Shown: positions 7,580 to 15,296 of the stretch, piece by piece
How positions within the stretch are numbered: position 1 is the stretch's first letter
Layout of the letters: every line of letters starts with the position of its first letter
NCBI RefSeq assembly: GCF_018784445.1
Contig: NZ_WQOH01000052.1
Span: 166,136-230,135 of the forward strand
DNA: 64,000 nucleotides
Source: Gemmiger formicilis
GTDB lineage: Bacteria; Bacillota; Clostridia; Oscillospirales; Ruminococcaceae
Reading direction: 5' to 3'
The notes under the pieces: model-generated
Told to the model about the DNA's origin: nothing
The model's input: only the letters and a program-made list of their open reading frames with translations
Database searches by the model: none
Made by a program: the position numbers and the translations under genes

Positions 7580-9580
7580 ATGGAAGAAGAGAAGAACACC
7601 GCGGCTGCCGTGGATTGGGAGGAAGCACCCAACCCGAAGCACCGCAAACGCAGCCGCAAAAAGGAACCGGCCGCCAATGCCCCCAGTCCCGCCGAGACGG
7701 CTGTCCCTGCGGCTGACTCGGCCCCGGCTGCCGAACCTGACACGGCATCCGATACCCCCGAGCAGCCCGAACCCGCCGAACCGGCGGAGACCCCCGCTGC
7801 CCCGGAGACCGTAGGGCGGGATGTCCCCATTCCGCCGCAGCCTGCCGACGCCCCGGCGGAAGAAGCCACACCTGCGGATGCCCCCGAAGATACGCCCGAG
7901 GCATCTGCGAAGTCTGCCGATCCAGCCGAAGCCGAATCCGCCCCTGCCGAACCGGACGATGCTCCCACCGAAGAAGAATCTGCCAGCGTCCCAGACGCTG
8001 ACGATGCTCCTGCCGACGAGAACGTGAGCGGCGACACCCCTGCCGACGAGGCCAAGGACACCCCTGCGGACGACATCGACCCCGACGACACCCCCGAAGA
8101 AAAAGCGCGTGCTGCCACCATTTCCCGCACGGCGCAGCTCTCGATTTCCCAGATCATGGCCGGGCTGGAGGAGAACATTCCCGACGTCCCGGCAGAGGAA
8201 AGCGCAGCCCCCGCGCCGGACGCTGACGACACCGCCGACGAGGACGACGAGCCCGACGACACCATCCCGCAAAAGCTGGGCCGCGCCGGGTTCGGCATGA
8301 TCAAATGGCTGCTGCTGGTCATCACCTTTGTGCTCATCATCGCAGGGGCGGGCGTAGCCTGGCTCTACCGCAGCGCCACGCCCGATATGCTCCCCACCAT
8401 CAAGGCGACCTTCGACGGACAGGAGATAAGCCCCACGGCGTACAGCTGGCACGTCCCGGTTGTGGGCAACCTGTTTAAGCGCACCTACGCCGAAACCTTG
8501 AGTTCCGCACCCTATGTGCTGGACACGCCGGTCTCCGGCGCGTCGCCCGATGTGGTCGTCACACCGTCCGGCTACACGGCCACGCTGACTGTCACCGATG
8601 CCGACAAGAACACCCTGTACGACGGCGGCGTCACCGGCTTCCGCAGCTATCTGTTTGAAGAAAACGGCACCTACGACGCCAAGCTCGTCGTCAAGGTCGA
8701 TGGAAGTTCGTCCGACCGCGATTCCAGTGTCACCGGTACCGAGACCTGGCAGTTCCAGTTCACGGTCAACATCAAGCCCACCATGCAGCTCTGCACGCCG
8801 TCCGTGCAGCAGGGCAGCGTGGCGGCGGTGCGCGTCGGCCCGACGCTGAGCGGCGAAGCCCCCGCCATCAAAACGGCCTTGCAGACCCCCGGCTTTGTCC
8901 AGGCGGCCAACGGCTGGATCTGCTATCTGCCCATTCCCTGGAACGAGAGCACCGGCAACGTGACCCTGACCGTCACCGCCGACGGCTACACCGAGGATAT
9001 GACGCTGTCCATCCGCGCGGCGTCCTACACCTATAAGGATTACAGCAAAACGTCCCAGATGATCTCGCCCTACATCGGCGAGAGCGACGCCCCCGCCGCC
9101 GTCACCAAGGTGCTTGCCACCACGGATGACAGCATCGAGTGGGCCGTGGGCGGTTTTGTGCAGCCGTTCCTGGATTCCTTCGATACACCGCTGATTTACG
9201 GCATGACCGAGTATGCAGGCCGCGCCCGCAGCGAACGCAGCACCAACTACGGCTACGGCGGCCGCACCGCGACAAATGTCGTCATCAAGCCGAAGAAGTC
9301 CAACGATTCGATGATCGTGCCCGCCAGCGGCCGCGTGCTGCTGGCCGAGGACCTGGGCGGCATCTACGGCAATACCGTCGTTATCGAGCACGGCGCGGGC
9401 CTCAAGAGCATCTTCTACGGCCTGGGTGCGCTGAACGTCAAGGCTGGCGAGAACGTCAAGCAGGGCCAGCTTTTGGGCGTTTGCAGCAAGACCGTCGTCG
9501 CCGAAATGCGCATCGGCACCGTACCCATCAACCCGCTGCTTGTCTGGCGCGGGCAATGCGATGGGTTGAAGAATTATTGA
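7580..9580 (+). CDS. Membrane protein with a long acidic Pro/Ala-rich cytoplasmic region and a degenerate M23 domain
   Basis: 666 residues from the ATG that follows GGGAG. Residues 1 to about 230 are low-complexity, rich in Pro, Ala, Glu and Asp, and likely disordered in the cytoplasm. One helix follows (about 240-262, IKWLLLVITFVLIIAG). The outer part repeats the layout of the preceding gene: an Ig-like region, then an M23-like C-terminus (IVPASGRVLLAE, then NTVVIEHGAGLKSIFYGLG, then VVAEMRIG). The H-x-H zinc motif is missing, so catalysis is unlikely. It probably forms a pair with the upstream paralogue. An upstream in-frame GTG would add four residues, but its spacing is poor. A terminator follows. 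Confidence 0.75.
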   Translation: MEEEKNTAAAVDWEEAPNPKHRKRSRKKEPAANAPSPAETAVPAADSAPAAEPDTASDTPEQPEPAEPAETPAAPETVGRDVPIPPQPADAPAEEATPADAPEDTPEASAKSADPAEAESAPAEPDDAPTEEESASVPDADDAPADENVSGDTPADEAKDTPADDIDPDDTPEEKARAATISRTAQLSISQIMAGLEENIPDVPAEESAAPAPDADDTADEDDEPDDTIPQKLGRAGFGMIKWLLLVITFVLIIAGAGVAWLYRSATPDMLPTIKATFDGQEISPTAYSWHVPVVGNLFKRTYAETLSSAPYVLDTPVSGASPDVVVTPSGYTATLTVTDADKNTLYDGGVTGFRSYLFEENGTYDAKLVVKVDGSSSDRDSSVTGTETWQFQFTVNIKPTMQLCTPSVQQGSVAAVRVGPTLSGEAPAIKTALQTPGFVQAANGWICYLPIPWNESTGNVTLTVTADGYTEDMTLSIRAASYTYKDYSKTSQMISPYIGESDAPAAVTKVLATTDDSIEWAVGGFVQPFLDSFDTPLIYGMTEYAGRARSERSTNYGYGGRTATNVVIKPKKSNDSMIVPASGRVLLAEDLGGIYGNTVVIEHGAGLKSIFYGLGALNVKAGENVKQGQLLGVCSKTVVAEMRIGTVPINPLLVWRGQCDGLKNY

Positions 9581-9592
9581 TATTATATAACG

Positions 9593-9625
9593 GCACCCGC
9601 TGAAAACGGCGGGTGCTGTTTTTTT
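9593..9625 (+). terminator. Intrinsic terminator after the degenerate M23 pair
   Basis: Stem GCACCCGC/GCGGGTGC (9593-9600 and 9609-9616) followed by a run of T. Confidence 0.85.
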
Positions 9626-9723
9626 GTTGTACAAGGCTTCCCCCGAGGAGTGAAGGCTTAGGCAATTCACACCTCCCGCCGCCCCGGCATACTATATCCC
9701 AAAACCAACCGAGGTGAGCGCTT

Positions 9724-10527
9724 ATGCCGAAAACATTTTGCGTAGTGGGGCACGATGCCCGCCAGCAGGCGGCGGCGCGTGTGCTGCGCCGTGCAGGCTA
9801 CGGCGTGACCGCAGCCGACAATGCCGCCGCAGCCGATTACATCTTATTGCCCATGTCCCAGGGCCGCGTCAGCGACGAAGTTGCCCGCGCCTTGCAGGGG
9901 GCCGGGCAGGGCACATGGATTTTTGCGGGCCGTCCCGGTATGCCGGTGCGCACCGCCGTGCGGCAGGCCAATCTGCCGCTGGTGGATTACTTCCTGCGGC
10001 CCGAACTGGAATCTCTGAACGCCGTGCCCACCGCCGAAGGCTGCCTGGAACTGCTGCTGCGCCTGCGTCAGCGCACGATTTGGGAGAGTGACTTTCTTGT
10101 GCTGGGCTATGGCCGGGTAGGCCGCGCCGTGGCCCGGCGGCTGGGACTTCTGGGCGGGCGCGTCACTGTGGCTGCCCGCAGTGCCGAGCAGCGCGCCAAC
10201 GCCCGGTGTGCGGGCTGCCGCGCCGCGCCGCTGACCGCCCTGCCCGGGCTGCTGCCGGAGTTTGACGCCGTCATCAACACGATCCCCGCGCCGGTGCTGC
10301 CCCGGGCACTGCTGCAAAAACTGCCGGGCGGGGCGCTGATCATCGATCTTGCCAGCCTGCCGGGCGGCACCGATTTTGCCGCCGCCGAGGAACTGGGTCT
10401 GCACGCTGAGCACGCCCTGGCCCTGCCGGGCCGCTGTGCGCCCCAAACAGCCGGGGCACTGATTGCGCAGACCGTTCTGACAATTTTAGAGGAACGCGGC
10501 GAATACGCGGAAAGGAGCACCCCATGA
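9724..10527 (+). CDS. dpaA: Dipicolinate synthase subunit A
   Basis: 267 residues. With DpaB this enzyme makes dipicolinic acid, the calcium chelator of the spore core, from a lysine-pathway intermediate. An N-terminal DpaA domain is followed by a Rossmann fold with FLVLGYGRVGRAVARRLG (about residues 125-142), then an INTIPAPVL segment and LIIDLASLPGG, as in the SpoVFA family. The start follows GAGGTGA. The stop overlaps the dpaB start by four bases (ATGA), indicating translational coupling and one complex. Its presence suggests retained or ancestral sporulation ability. Confidence 0.93.
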   Translation: MPKTFCVVGHDARQQAAARVLRRAGYGVTAADNAAAADYILLPMSQGRVSDEVARALQGAGQGTWIFAGRPGMPVRTAVRQANLPLVDYFLRPELESLNAVPTAEGCLELLLRLRQRTIWESDFLVLGYGRVGRAVARRLGLLGGRVTVAARSAEQRANARCAGCRAAPLTALPGLLPEFDAVINTIPAPVLPRALLQKLPGGALIIDLASLPGGTDFAAAEELGLHAEHALALPGRCAPQTAGALIAQTVLTILEERGEYAERSTP

Positions 10528-11105
10528 CCACCCAACCGAAACGCACGGTTGCCTTTGCGCTGTGCGGCAGCTTTTGCAGCTTTTCCGCCGTGCTGCCCCA
10601 GGTGCGGCTGCTCGCCGCGCGGGGGTGGGATGTCCTACCCATTTTAAGCGCCAGCGCTGCCGGGCAGGACACCCGCTTCGGCACGGCCGCCGCCCTGCGG
10701 CAGACCTTGTACGAAGTCACCGGCCACAAACCGCTGACCACCTTGCAGGGCGTCGAGCCGCTGGGCCCGCAGAAATTGGCCGACGCCCTCGTCATTGCCC
10801 CGGCCACCGGCACAACGATGGCCCTGCTGGCGTCAGGGATCAGTTCGACCCCGGTCACACTGGCCGCCAAGAGCCTTTTGCGCGGCGGACGGCCCATCGT
10901 CATCGCACCGTCCACGAACGATGGGCTTTCGGGCAGTGCCCCGGCGCTGGGCCAGCTTTTGCAGCGGCGACACTACTATTTTGTGCCCTTCGGCCAGGAC
11001 GACAGCTACAAAAAGCCGTGCAGCTTAAAGAGCGATTTTACCCTTCTGCCCGACACCCTGGAAGCCGCCCTGCGCGGCGTGCAGATACAACCGATGCTGT
11101 TGTAA
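10524..11105 (+). CDS. dpaB: Dipicolinate synthase subunit B (flavoprotein)
   Basis: 193 residues with the flavoprotein fold of the SpoVFB family. The phosphate-binding start is FALCGSFCSFS (about residues 10-20), and the core is VIAPATGTTMALLASGISSTPVTLAAKS-like, followed by RPIVIAPSTNDGLSG. It forms the dipicolinate synthase complex with DpaA. The start codon overlaps the end of dpaA. In sporulating relatives this pair acts in the mother cell; no sporulation-specific promoter could be assigned here. Confidence 0.93.
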   Translation: MTTQPKRTVAFALCGSFCSFSAVLPQVRLLAARGWDVLPILSASAAGQDTRFGTAAALRQTLYEVTGHKPLTTLQGVEPLGPQKLADALVIAPATGTTMALLASGISSTPVTLAAKSLLRGGRPIVIAPSTNDGLSGSAPALGQLLQRRHYYFVPFGQDDSYKKPCSLKSDFTLLPDTLEAALRGVQIQPMLL

Positions 11106-11162
11106 TATGTGGCCGGGCAGGCGGCATATAACAAGGTAGAACACATTCAGGGAGGCCCGCTC

Positions 11163-12416
11163 ATGCAGACGATCACGATTCACGGCAGGCAGCCCCTGCA
11201 CGGCAGCATCCGCCCGGCGGCGGCCAAAAACAGCGCCCTGCCGCTGCTGGCGGCGTCACTGCTCTGCGGCGGGCCGTGCCGTCTGCGCGGCGTGCCCGCC
11301 CTGGCCGATGTTGACACCAGCCTGGCCCTTTTGCAGGCTGTGGGGGCCGACGCGCAGCGCTGCGGTGCGGATATCTGCACCCGCCCCGCCGATGCTCTCT
11401 GCGGCGAGATTCCCGATTACCTGGCCGGGGCCATGCGCAGCTCGGTGTTCTATTTGGCGCCGCTGCTCTGCCGGGCGGGGTATGTGCGGCTGCCCCTGCC
11501 GGGCGGCTGCCGCCTGGGGCCGCGTCCTGTGGATATCCACCTGGCCGGGTTGGCCTCCATGGGGGCCGAGGTAGAATTAGAAGGCATCGCCGTGACGCTG
11601 CGGCGCAAAGGGCCGCTGCATGGGGTGGATTTCACGCTGCGGCTGCCCAGCGTCGGTGCTACAATGACACTGCTGATGGCCGCCTGCTGCGCCCAGGGCC
11701 GTACTGTGCTGCGAGGCGCGGCGCGGGAGCCGGAAATCGGCGATATGATTGCCTTTCTGTGCGCCTGCGGGGCTGACATTTCCGGCTACGGCACGTCGAT
11801 TTTGACGGTGCAGGGCGGGCGGCCCCTGGGCGGGGCGGTGCACGCCCCGCTGCCCGACCGCATTGCCGCTGCCACCTACGCCGCCGCGCTGGCGGCCGCG
11901 GGCGGAGACATACGCATTACCAGCTGTGACCCAGCCCTGTACGGCGCATTTCTGCAATTTTTGGCGCAGACCGGCGTGCAGATCGAGAACGGACCGGACT
12001 GGGCCGGACTGGCCCGCAACCCCGCCGTGCCGCTGCGGGGCGGGGTGCAGCTTTGTGCCGACGCCTGGCCCGCCTTTGCCACCGACACCGCGCCCCTGGC
12101 AGCCGCCGTACTGCTGGCGGCAGAAGGGAAGAGCGAAATTTTTGACCGCCTGTTCCCCAACCGCTTTGCCTGCGCCGCCGGTTTTGCCGCTATGGGCGCG
12201 GAGGTAACGGCCAAAGGGCGGCGGCTGATGATTGCAGGCGGGTCACGGCTGCGCGGTGCCGCCGTGACCGCCCCCGACCTGCGCGGCGGGGCCGCCCTGC
12301 TGGTGGCCGCCCTCGGCGCAGACGGCACGACCACCCTGCGCGACCCGGGGCATATCCGCAGGGGGTATGCCGATTTGCCGGGGGAGATAAGGCGACTGGG
12401 GGCGGAAATTGGATAA
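11163..12416 (+). CDS. murA: UDP-N-acetylglucosamine 1-carboxyvinyltransferase (MurA type)
   Basis: 417 residues. MurA adds enolpyruvate from PEP to UDP-GlcNAc, the first committed step of peptidoglycan synthesis. Visible landmarks: AAAKNSALPLLAA at residues 19-31 (the Lys-Asn pair), the catalytic loop PGGCRLGPRPVDIHL with Cys116, and FATDTAPLAA corresponding to the conserved PTD segment. The N-terminus is set by ATG after GGGAGGC; the reading frame is open further upstream but lacks a site. The protein is divergent and Ala/Cys-rich. It sits 57 bases after dpaB, so it could be a second, spore- or growth-phase-linked MurA rather than the main housekeeping copy. Confidence 0.88.
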   Translation: MQTITIHGRQPLHGSIRPAAAKNSALPLLAASLLCGGPCRLRGVPALADVDTSLALLQAVGADAQRCGADICTRPADALCGEIPDYLAGAMRSSVFYLAPLLCRAGYVRLPLPGGCRLGPRPVDIHLAGLASMGAEVELEGIAVTLRRKGPLHGVDFTLRLPSVGATMTLLMAACCAQGRTVLRGAAREPEIGDMIAFLCACGADISGYGTSILTVQGGRPLGGAVHAPLPDRIAAATYAAALAAAGGDIRITSCDPALYGAFLQFLAQTGVQIENGPDWAGLARNPAVPLRGGVQLCADAWPAFATDTAPLAAAVLLAAEGKSEIFDRLFPNRFACAAGFAAMGAEVTAKGRRLMIAGGSRLRGAAVTAPDLRGGAALLVAALGADGTTTLRDPGHIRRGYADLPGEIRRLGAEIG

Positions 12417-12486
12417 GAGATAAGAGAAAAAAGAGCAGCGTATGCCGTATCCCTACCACTTTTTTTATGAATTTGCCCTTGGGGTA

Positions 12487-12515
12487 TTGAAATTGTCTGT
12501 AAAATTTGATATTCT
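12487..12515 (+). promoter_or_regulatory. Promoter of ftsZ
   Basis: TTGAAA (12487-12492), a 17-base spacer and TATTCT (12510-12515), in an AT-rich stretch 100 bases before ftsZ. A second -10-like TAATAA follows directly. Confidence 0.6.
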
Positions 12516-12541
12516 AATAATCAGTTATATGTAAAAAATCG

Positions 12542-12583
12542 CGGATCAGTGTGCCCATATGCGGGCCAAACCCATAGGATCCG
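12542..12583 (+). other. Structured 5' leader of ftsZ
   Basis: CGGATC (12542-12547) pairs with GATCCG (12578-12583) and encloses a smaller hairpin GCCC/GGGC (12553-12556 and 12563-12566). No terminator or Shine-Dalgarno sequestration is evident. The ribosome site AGGGGGA lies downstream and is free. Confidence 0.35.
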
Positions 12584-12616
12584 GTTAAACAACTTCACTT
12601 TTAGGGGGATACACTC

Positions 12617-13855
12617 ATGGCATTCGTTCTCGATGAAGAAATGCAAAATGTAACCAATATCAAGGTTATCGGCGTAGGTGGCGGCGGCGGCAACGCCGTC
12701 AACCGTATGGTGGAGGCAGGTCTGTCTGGTGTCGAGTTCGTTGCGATGAACACTGACCAGCAGGCTCTGCTCAACTCCAAGGCCACCCAGAAGGTCCAGC
12801 TTGGTGCCAAGCTGACCAAGGGCCGCGGCGCCGGTGCTGACCCGGAGATCGGCCAGCGCGCTGCCGAGGAGAGCAAGGACGAGATCACCAACTCCCTGAA
12901 GGGTGCGCAGATGGTCTTTATCACCGCCGGCATGGGCGGCGGCACCGGCACGGGCGCTGCCCCTGTCGTGGCTGAGACGGCCCATGACCTGGGCATCCTG
13001 ACCGTCGGCATCGTCACCAAGCCCTTCGCTTTTGAGGGCAAGCGCAAGATGGCCCAGGCCGAGCAGGGCATCGCTTCCCTGATGATGCACGTCGACTCTC
13101 TGATCGTCATTCCCAACGAGCGCCTGAAGCTCATCAGCCAGGAGAAGATTACCCTGATGAACGCCTTTGAGGCCGCTGACAACGTGCTGCGCCAGGGCGT
13201 TGAGAGCATTTCCAGCCTGATCAACATCCCGGCCTTCATCAACCTGGACTTTGCCGACGTGCGCTCCATCATGAAGGACGCCGGCTTCGCCCACATGGGC
13301 GTCGGCGTCGCCAAGGGTGCCGGCAAGGCCGAGAACGCCGCCAAGGCTGCCATTTCCAGCCCGCTGCTGGAGACCAGCATTGCCGGTGCGCGCGGCGTCA
13401 TCATCAACATCACGTCCAGCCCGGATATCGGCCTGGAGGATGTCGAGACCGCTGCCAGCATGATCACCCAGAGCGCACATCCCGATGCCAACATCATTTG
13501 GGGTACTGCGTTCGACGAGCGCCTGAGCGACGAGATGAGCATTACCGTTGTCGCCACCGGCTTCGAGAGCACGCCCGAGGTGGACGAGCCCATCCAGGCC
13601 CATGTGGACGCCAAGCGCGCCGCTGCCACCCAGCCCGCTGCGCAGCAGCCGGTCCAGCAGTCCGACGCTCCGGCCCGCCCGGTGCAGCCTGCCCAGCAGC
13701 AGATCAACCCGGTTATGCCCAACCCCATCTTCACCCAGTCCTTTAGTACCGGCATGGATACTCCCGTGGCCGCCCAGCCCGCTGCCCCCGCCGAGGAAGA
13801 GGATGACGGCGATTACTTTGACGACCTGCTCAGCATCTTGAACAAGCGTTCCTGA
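12617..13855 (+). CDS. ftsZ: Cell division GTPase FtsZ
   Basis: 412 residues. FtsZ polymerises into the cytoplasmic Z-ring that directs septation. The GTP-binding start VIGVGGGGGNAVNRM (residues 17-31), the tubulin signature GGGTGTGAAPV (about 107-117) and the T7 loop region NLDFADVRSIM are intact. After about residue 315 comes a Pro/Ala/Gln-rich linker and an acidic C-terminal tail (EEEDDGDYFDDLLSIL) that would contact partner proteins. The ribosome site is AGGGGGA. Codons are better adapted (more GTT, CGT, CTG) than in most neighbours, as expected for high expression. A DivIVA-like gene follows after 31 bases. Confidence 0.98.
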   Translation: MAFVLDEEMQNVTNIKVIGVGGGGGNAVNRMVEAGLSGVEFVAMNTDQQALLNSKATQKVQLGAKLTKGRGAGADPEIGQRAAEESKDEITNSLKGAQMVFITAGMGGGTGTGAAPVVAETAHDLGILTVGIVTKPFAFEGKRKMAQAEQGIASLMMHVDSLIVIPNERLKLISQEKITLMNAFEAADNVLRQGVESISSLINIPAFINLDFADVRSIMKDAGFAHMGVGVAKGAGKAENAAKAAISSPLLETSIAGARGVIINITSSPDIGLEDVETAASMITQSAHPDANIIWGTAFDERLSDEMSITVVATGFESTPEVDEPIQAHVDAKRAAATQPAAQQPVQQSDAPARPVQPAQQQINPVMPNPIFTQSFSTGMDTPVAAQPAAPAEEEDDGDYFDDLLSILNKRS

Positions 13856-13886
13856 TAAATTTTGCTGCGAGAGGATGTAAAAAGCC

Positions 13887-14882
13887 ATGCCGTCTGAACC
13901 GATGAACATTCAGGAACAGGGTTTCCGTTCCAGCTTGTTCGGCTTTGATAAAAATGATGTGCTGGCTTACATGAACGCCCTGGCAAACGAGGCCCAGCAG
14001 CACGAACTGGAATACAACCGCCAGCTGCAGCAGATGCAGTCCAAGTTGGACGACCTGCGCAATGAGCGCAGTGCCGGCGACAGCCGCATTGAAGCCCTGA
14101 AAGCCGAATTGGCCGCCGCCACCCAGCGTGCCGACGCCGCCGAGGCCAAGCGCCGCGAGGCGGACGAGCAGCTGGAGACCATCAAGAAAAAGACCGCGTC
14201 GTTCCAGTCCACCCAGCGCGAAAACCAGAAGAACGCCAACATCTGGCAGCTGAAATGCCACGACTTGCAGCAGCAGGTGGACGAGCTGCAAAAGCAGCTG
14301 GCTTCGGCCCGGCAGCTGAACACTACCGTTGCCCCCGCTGCGCCCACGTCCGATTTGGTGCGGGAAGCCAAGCTGGAGGCCGGTAAGATTCTGGCCGACG
14401 CCCGCCTGTATGCGGACAGCGCCGAAAAAGAGCTGAAGCAGCAGGCCGATTTGCAGAAAAGCCGCATGGCCGAGAACGCCCGCAGCATTGCGTCGGGCGT
14501 CATGCTTGTGCGGGAGCGTCTGGCCCGCGTGGACGAGCGTTTGAGCGCTGCCACGCTGGATCTGGACGGTCTGACCCAGGCTATCTACCAGGCGCTGGAT
14601 CAGACCGAGGCCGAGCTGAAAGAGCTGGGCACCGATATGCGCAGCTTTGCCCAGGGCACCCCGGAGACGGATATCCCCGTCAACGCCCCGCACCCGGCTG
14701 CCAAGACTGCCGCCCCGGCAGGGGACAAACCCGCTGAGCGCCTGCGCGTGAAGGCGAAGGCCCAACCGGTGCAGCATAAGCCCGCTGCCCCCGCCCCGGT
14801 TCACCGCCTGCGCAACACCCGGCGGCCTGTGTCGCAGCTGTTGCAGGACCAGATTGATCGGCTGAATGGGGACGATCAGTAA
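13887..14882 (+). CDS. DivIVA-like coiled-coil protein
   Basis: 331 residues. The N-terminus EQGFRSSLFGFDKNDVLAYMN matches the DivIVA lipid-binding start (a Phe-Arg loop, then the GYD/GFDKxDV motif). Long coiled coils rich in Gln, Glu and Lys span about residues 25-140 and 170-265, and a basic Pro/Ala tail ends the protein. DivIVA family members sit at curved or septal membrane and recruit division, polar-growth or chromosome-segregation factors. Location directly behind ftsZ supports a division role. The start follows GAGAGGATG; an in-frame ATG five codons on is possible but less well placed. Confidence 0.8.
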   Translation: MPSEPMNIQEQGFRSSLFGFDKNDVLAYMNALANEAQQHELEYNRQLQQMQSKLDDLRNERSAGDSRIEALKAELAAATQRADAAEAKRREADEQLETIKKKTASFQSTQRENQKNANIWQLKCHDLQQQVDELQKQLASARQLNTTVAPAAPTSDLVREAKLEAGKILADARLYADSAEKELKQQADLQKSRMAENARSIASGVMLVRERLARVDERLSAATLDLDGLTQAIYQALDQTEAELKELGTDMRSFAQGTPETDIPVNAPHPAAKTAAPAGDKPAERLRVKAKAQPVQHKPAAPAPVHRLRNTRRPVSQLLQDQIDRLNGDDQ

Positions 14883-14894
14883 ATAAAGTACATG

Positions 14895-14923
14895 ACCACC
14901 TGGCATAAAGCCAGGTGGTTTTT
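14895..14923 (+). terminator. Terminator of the ftsZ transcript
   Basis: Perfect 10-bp stem ACCACCTGGC/GCCAGGTGGT (14895-14904 and 14910-14919) with loop ATAAA and a T run. Confidence 0.9.
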
Positions 14924-14986
14924 GCTGTAAGAGCCTCCCGTTTGTTCACAAACCCTTCTTAATTTGTTGAATTTTCCTTCACGACT

Positions 14987-15014
14987 TTGACACATTTGCC
15001 GGATATACTATAAG
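14987..15014 (+). promoter_or_regulatory. Promoter of a small-RNA candidate
   Basis: A consensus TTGACA (14987-14992) and TATAAG (15009-15014) are separated by 16 bases. No start codon with a ribosome site follows before a strong terminator, so it points to a non-coding transcript of about 120 bases. Confidence 0.6.
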
Positions 15015-15015
15015 T

Positions 15016-15140
15016 GTTCTCCGGGAAGGGAGCAGGGACCCGGCCCCCAGAACAGGACCCCAAGTTTTTCATCCATACTCCTCTTTTCTTTTGACGCGAA
15101 AGCGGTGCGGATCATCTCCGCACCGCTTTCGTGTTTTTTT
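15016..15140 (+). ncRNA. Unassigned small-RNA candidate (promoter to terminator, no gene between)
   Basis: The predicted transcript begins with a folded element. GTTCT (15016-15020) pairs with AGAAC (15049-15053) and CCGGG (15021-15025) with CCCGG (15039-15043), leaving a 13-base purine-rich loop AAGGGAGCAGGGA and a bulge of five C. A pyrimidine-rich single-stranded stretch (about 15065-15093) follows, then a perfect 15-bp terminator stem. I see no reading frame with a ribosome site on the plus strand, and the minus-strand open frame has no support. It does not fit a family I can name. It could be a free sRNA or an attenuated leader of the downstream activase gene, which has its own promoter. 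Confidence 0.5.
15097..15140 (+). terminator. Strong intrinsic terminator of the small-RNA candidate
   Basis: Perfect 15-bp stem (15097-15111 with 15117-15131), 5-base loop TCATC, then a T run to 15140. Confidence 0.92.
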
Positions 15141-15185
15141 GTACAAATTTTCGCATTTGACAACGTTTTTTCGGCGCCGCGCCCC

Positions 15186-15214
15186 TTGCCGAATGTTGCC
15201 GAAACCTGTATAAT
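15186..15214 (+). promoter_or_regulatory. Promoter of the dehydratase activase operon
   Basis: TTGCCG (15186-15191), 17 bases, then consensus TATAAT (15209-15214), about 80 bases before the start codon. Confidence 0.7.
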
Positions 15215-15296
15215 ATAAGCTGATATTGTATCGCCATGGGGCAGACCCGGCCTACGGTATCCCGCAGACACTCATACCCGCAGGAGGCAAAATCCT

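Noticed and set aside
6228-9580. Active M23 endopeptidase call for the two anchored proteins
   Set aside because: H-x-H and the first zinc ligand are missing in both.
5916-9670. Long minus-strand open frames opposite the M23-like genes
   Set aside because: They mirror codon-biased plus-strand genes in GC-rich DNA, have no ribosome sites, and show unnatural composition.
15016-15053. Resemblance of CCGGGAAGGGAGCAG to the signal-recognition-particle RNA loop
   Set aside because: The partner strand (GTCAGG type) and the GGAA tetraloop pairing are absent, and the pairing seen is different.
15008-15271. Minus-strand open frame across the small-RNA region
   Set aside because: It lacks a ribosome site and runs through the terminator hairpin and the activase promoter.
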